Positions 4,265 to 6,358 of a stretch of 6,358 nucleotides of DNA are shown here, piece by piece (position 1 is the stretch's first letter; the number at the start of each line of letters is the position of its first letter). Below the pieces are notes generated by a model that saw only the letters and a list, made by a program, of their open reading frames with translations, was not told the DNA's origin and did no database searches. Position numbers and translations under genes: made by a program. This stretch comes from an uncultured Flavobacteriales bacterium (GTDB lineage: Bacteria; Bacteroidota; Bacteroidia; Flavobacteriales_D; Sanyastnellaceae). The DNA lies in assembly GCA_938092195.1 (NCBI GenBank), contig CALKHD010000006.1, positions 1 through 6,358 on the forward strand. Reading direction: 5' to 3'.

Positions 4265-6358
4265 ATGACCGTACGTTCCATCCTCGCGCTCTCCTTGTTT
4301 TTATCGAGTCATCCTGCTGCATTCAGCCAGGACCAGGAGGAAGTTGTGGAGGTGCCCATGGCCACCCGCATGGCCCTCTCCGAATTGGGGGCTTTGGTGG
4401 ATTTGCATTCAGACCCAGACAAGTTGTACGCGGCTGTTTCGGGGCAGTATCCGGTGGCTTGGATGCACAACCGCCTGATGGTGGGCTTTGTGGGTCGGTT
4501 GCATTTGGATGGCTCTGGCATGTCAGAGACCAATACCTTGGGTGAAGCCGTGCACGTCGGCGCTCAGCGGGGTGGCATCGTCTCGTTTCGGGTCGACATT
4601 CAGCACTTGGACCGGTTGAATGACCTGAATTTGAAGGGGTGGCAAATGGCATCCAAAGCGGTTCCTGATTTAGAAAAGGCGCTTTACGGCACCAGAACAG
4701 ACAGTGTGCACGCGGGTTTTGGACTGCCTCAAGCATTCACGGGAAATGACGTGTTGATTGGCATCGTGGACTGGGGCTTTGATTACACCCACCCCATGTT
4801 TTACGACACCGCCATGACCGCCTCCCGCATTCGAGGAATCTGGGATCAATTCAGAATCGGAGGTCCCTCCCCGGATGGTTTCGATTACGGCCGGGTAGAG
4901 GACACGCCAGAGGGCTTGGCTGCACTGGGATCGGACACAGCCAATGTCTACAGCTACAGCTATCACGGGACCCACGTCGGCGGCATTGCAGGTGGAGCGG
5001 GAGGGGGAACTGAGTTGATTGGGATGGCGCCTTCGACAGAGCTTCTTTTCGCCACGTTTTTGGTGGACGAATCTGCCGCAATGGATGCCTTTGCCTGGAT
5101 GCAGGATGTGGCCGAAGCCGATGGCAAGCGACTGGTCATCAACATGAGCTGGAGCCTGCCTCAATTTGGCACCCGAGACGGGTTGGGCATGATCAATCAA
5201 TACATCAATGCCATGTCCGAGGATGGTGTTGTGTTTGTGGGGTCTGGAGGCAACAATGGCGACAGCGACTTTCACATCGCGCACGATTTTCAAGGAGACA
5301 CCATGCGTTCCCGGGTTCAGTTCTATCCTGAGTCGGCAAACGCCAACATGTGGGGACAAAACCTCACCATGTGGGGAGAGCCAGGAGCATCTTTTGAGGC
5401 AGGCTTCGCCATCACCGAAATGGGCAGCACAGTGGTGGATGAGAGTCCTTGGTATGACACCCAAGCGGGTCCGTTGATGCTCGATTCTATGTTGGTCCAC
5501 GCAGGAGACACCTTGTTGTTTGATTTGGTGGTGGAAGATGCCCACCCAGACAATGGTCGGCCATACGTCCGCTTTCGCATCCGAAAAGGAGCTTCTGCCC
5601 TCGGCATCGGTTTGCAAATCCGGGCAGATCAGGGGCAGGTTCACGCGTGGAATGTGACCCACCTGTCAAATGGCGTGGGCAACTGGGGGCAAGATTTTCA
5701 ATCAACTGGATCCGATTGGACGGCAGGTGACCCGGAATACGGAGTGTCCATACCTGCCAACACAGAGAGCGTGATTGCCGTTGGCGCGTATTACTCAGAA
5801 TATCTGAACCCTGTGGGGAACGAAGGAGGGGGCACGTTGGCCAACTTTTCGACGCTGGGTCCCACAATCGATGGGCGCACCAAGCCTGACATTTCCGCTC
5901 CCGGGGTTTCCGTGGAATCGTCCATCAGTTCTTTCACTGACGCCAACTTTAACCAAACCGAGTCTGTTGACCTGGGTGGGGTGAGCTATCCATTTGCGCG
6001 GTTGTCAGGAACCAGCATGAGCGGCCCCGCAGTGGCGGGCATTGCAGCGTTGATGTTGGAAGCCAACCCATCACTCACGCCTTTTGAGGTCAGACAAAAG
6101 CTCAAAGCCACAGCCCGCATGGACAACCACACTGGGGAAATCCCAGAGGAAGGCAGTCCAGTATGGGGCTGGGGCAAGGTGAATGCCATCCAAGCTGTCA
6201 TGGCGGCCTTGGGCATACAATCCGCCCCGGAATTGCCACCTACGGCTCACGCCGATATTCAAGTTTGGCCAAATCCCATTCAAGATGAAATCCGGGTGTC
6301 GGCTGGAAGGACAGGGTCCATCTGTCAATGGATGGCGCTGGACCTCACAGGCCGGTGC
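4265..6358 (+). CDS. Secreted S8 subtilisin-like protease with T9SS sorting tail (3' end outside window)
   Basis: The frame is open from the ATG at 4265 to the window edge (698 residues, no stop), 15 bases after tspO. A signal peptide covers residues 1-21 (cut likely after AFS). Residues about 22-150 look like an inhibitory propeptide. The catalytic triad is Asp169 (IGIVDWGFD), His234 (HGTHVGG) and Ser584 (GTSMSGP), with oxyanion Asn330 (GSGGNNG), so it should be an active serine endopeptidase. Between about 340 and 495 a beta-rich insert separates the oxyanion site from the serine block, similar in placement to the jelly-roll insert of CspA-like subtilases. From about 662, ADIQVWPNPIQDEIRV then MALDLTGR begins a Por/T9SS type-A C-terminal sorting domain, cut by the window end. 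The protein is therefore expected to cross the outer membrane by type IX secretion and become surface-anchored or released. The substrate is unknown; general peptide scavenging is likely. Confidence 0.95.
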   Translation, partial: MTVRSILALSLFLSSHPAAFSQDQEEVVEVPMATRMALSELGALVDLHSDPDKLYAAVSGQYPVAWMHNRLMVGFVGRLHLDGSGMSETNTLGEAVHVGAQRGGIVSFRVDIQHLDRLNDLNLKGWQMASKAVPDLEKALYGTRTDSVHAGFGLPQAFTGNDVLIGIVDWGFDYTHPMFYDTAMTASRIRGIWDQFRIGGPSPDGFDYGRVEDTPEGLAALGSDTANVYSYSYHGTHVGGIAGGAGGGTELIGMAPSTELLFATFLVDESAAMDAFAWMQDVAEADGKRLVINMSWSLPQFGTRDGLGMINQYINAMSEDGVVFVGSGGNNGDSDFHIAHDFQGDTMRSRVQFYPESANANMWGQNLTMWGEPGASFEAGFAITEMGSTVVDESPWYDTQAGPLMLDSMLVHAGDTLLFDLVVEDAHPDNGRPYVRFRIRKGASALGIGLQIRADQGQVHAWNVTHLSNGVGNWGQDFQSTGSDWTAGDPEYGVSIPANTESVIAVGAYYSEYLNPVGNEGGGTLANFSTLGPTIDGRTKPDISAPGVSVESSISSFTDANFNQTESVDLGGVSYPFARLSGTSMSGPAVAGIAALMLEANPSLTPFEVRQKLKATARMDNHTGEIPEEGSPVWGWGKVNAIQAVMAALGIQSAPELPPTAHADIQVWPNPIQDEIRVSAGRTGSICQWMALDLTGRC

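Noticed and set aside
4670..5662. Long minus-strand open frame of 330 codons opposite the protease gene
   Set aside because: It lies wholly opposite the S8 protease, whose + frame carries a complete catalytic triad and sorting tail. The minus translation has low-complexity, His/Pro/Arg-rich composition and no recognisable domain.

Overview
The window looks like chromosomal DNA from a member of the Bacteroidota, probably from the Flavobacteriales or a related order, of moderate GC content. Three things point there: a subtilase with a type IX secretion (Por/T9SS) C-terminal sorting tail, a lipoprotein-like secreted protein with a FISUMP domain, and starts that lack a Shine-Dalgarno sequence almost throughout. 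The exact genus cannot be read from the sequence. All seven genes lie on the + strand, and coding density is very high: the longest gap is about 110 bases.

Layout. (1) 1-388: the C-terminal part of a YwaF/TIGR02206-type integral membrane protein, entering from the left edge. (2) 389-499: the longest spacer, holding a 7-bp hairpin that may act as a terminator. (3) 500-1423: a secreted 307-residue protein with two Cys-containing, dockerin-like repeats and a C-terminal FISUMP domain. (4) 1477-2028: a membrane-anchored bacterial PH-domain (YdbS-like) protein. (5) 2070-3164: an AlkB-type membrane alkane/fatty-acyl monooxygenase with all nine diiron-ligand histidines. (6) 3177-3770: an unrecognised six-helix membrane protein with paired HxxH motifs. 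(7) 3767-4249: a TspO/MBR family protein whose ATG overlaps the previous stop (ATGA). (8) 4265 to the right edge: a large secreted S8 subtilisin-like protease. It is open at the window end, where its sorting tail is cut off.

How they fit together. Genes 5-8 have gaps of 12, -4 and 15 bases and are probably one transcription unit; the PH-domain gene, 41 bases upstream, may belong to it. The AlkB, six-helix and TspO proteins are all integral membrane proteins. A membrane oxygenase beside a putative haem-binding membrane protein and a tryptophan-rich porphyrin/lipid sensor suggests a membrane oxidation module, but no rubredoxin, rubredoxin reductase, alcohol dehydrogenase or transporter is present in the window to confirm alkane catabolism. 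The protease may simply be co-transcribed. The most useful leads are the unknown HxxH membrane protein between alkB and tspO, and the degenerate dockerin-like tandem repeat in the FISUMP protein. I see no RNA gene, insertion sequence, CRISPR array or attachment site.
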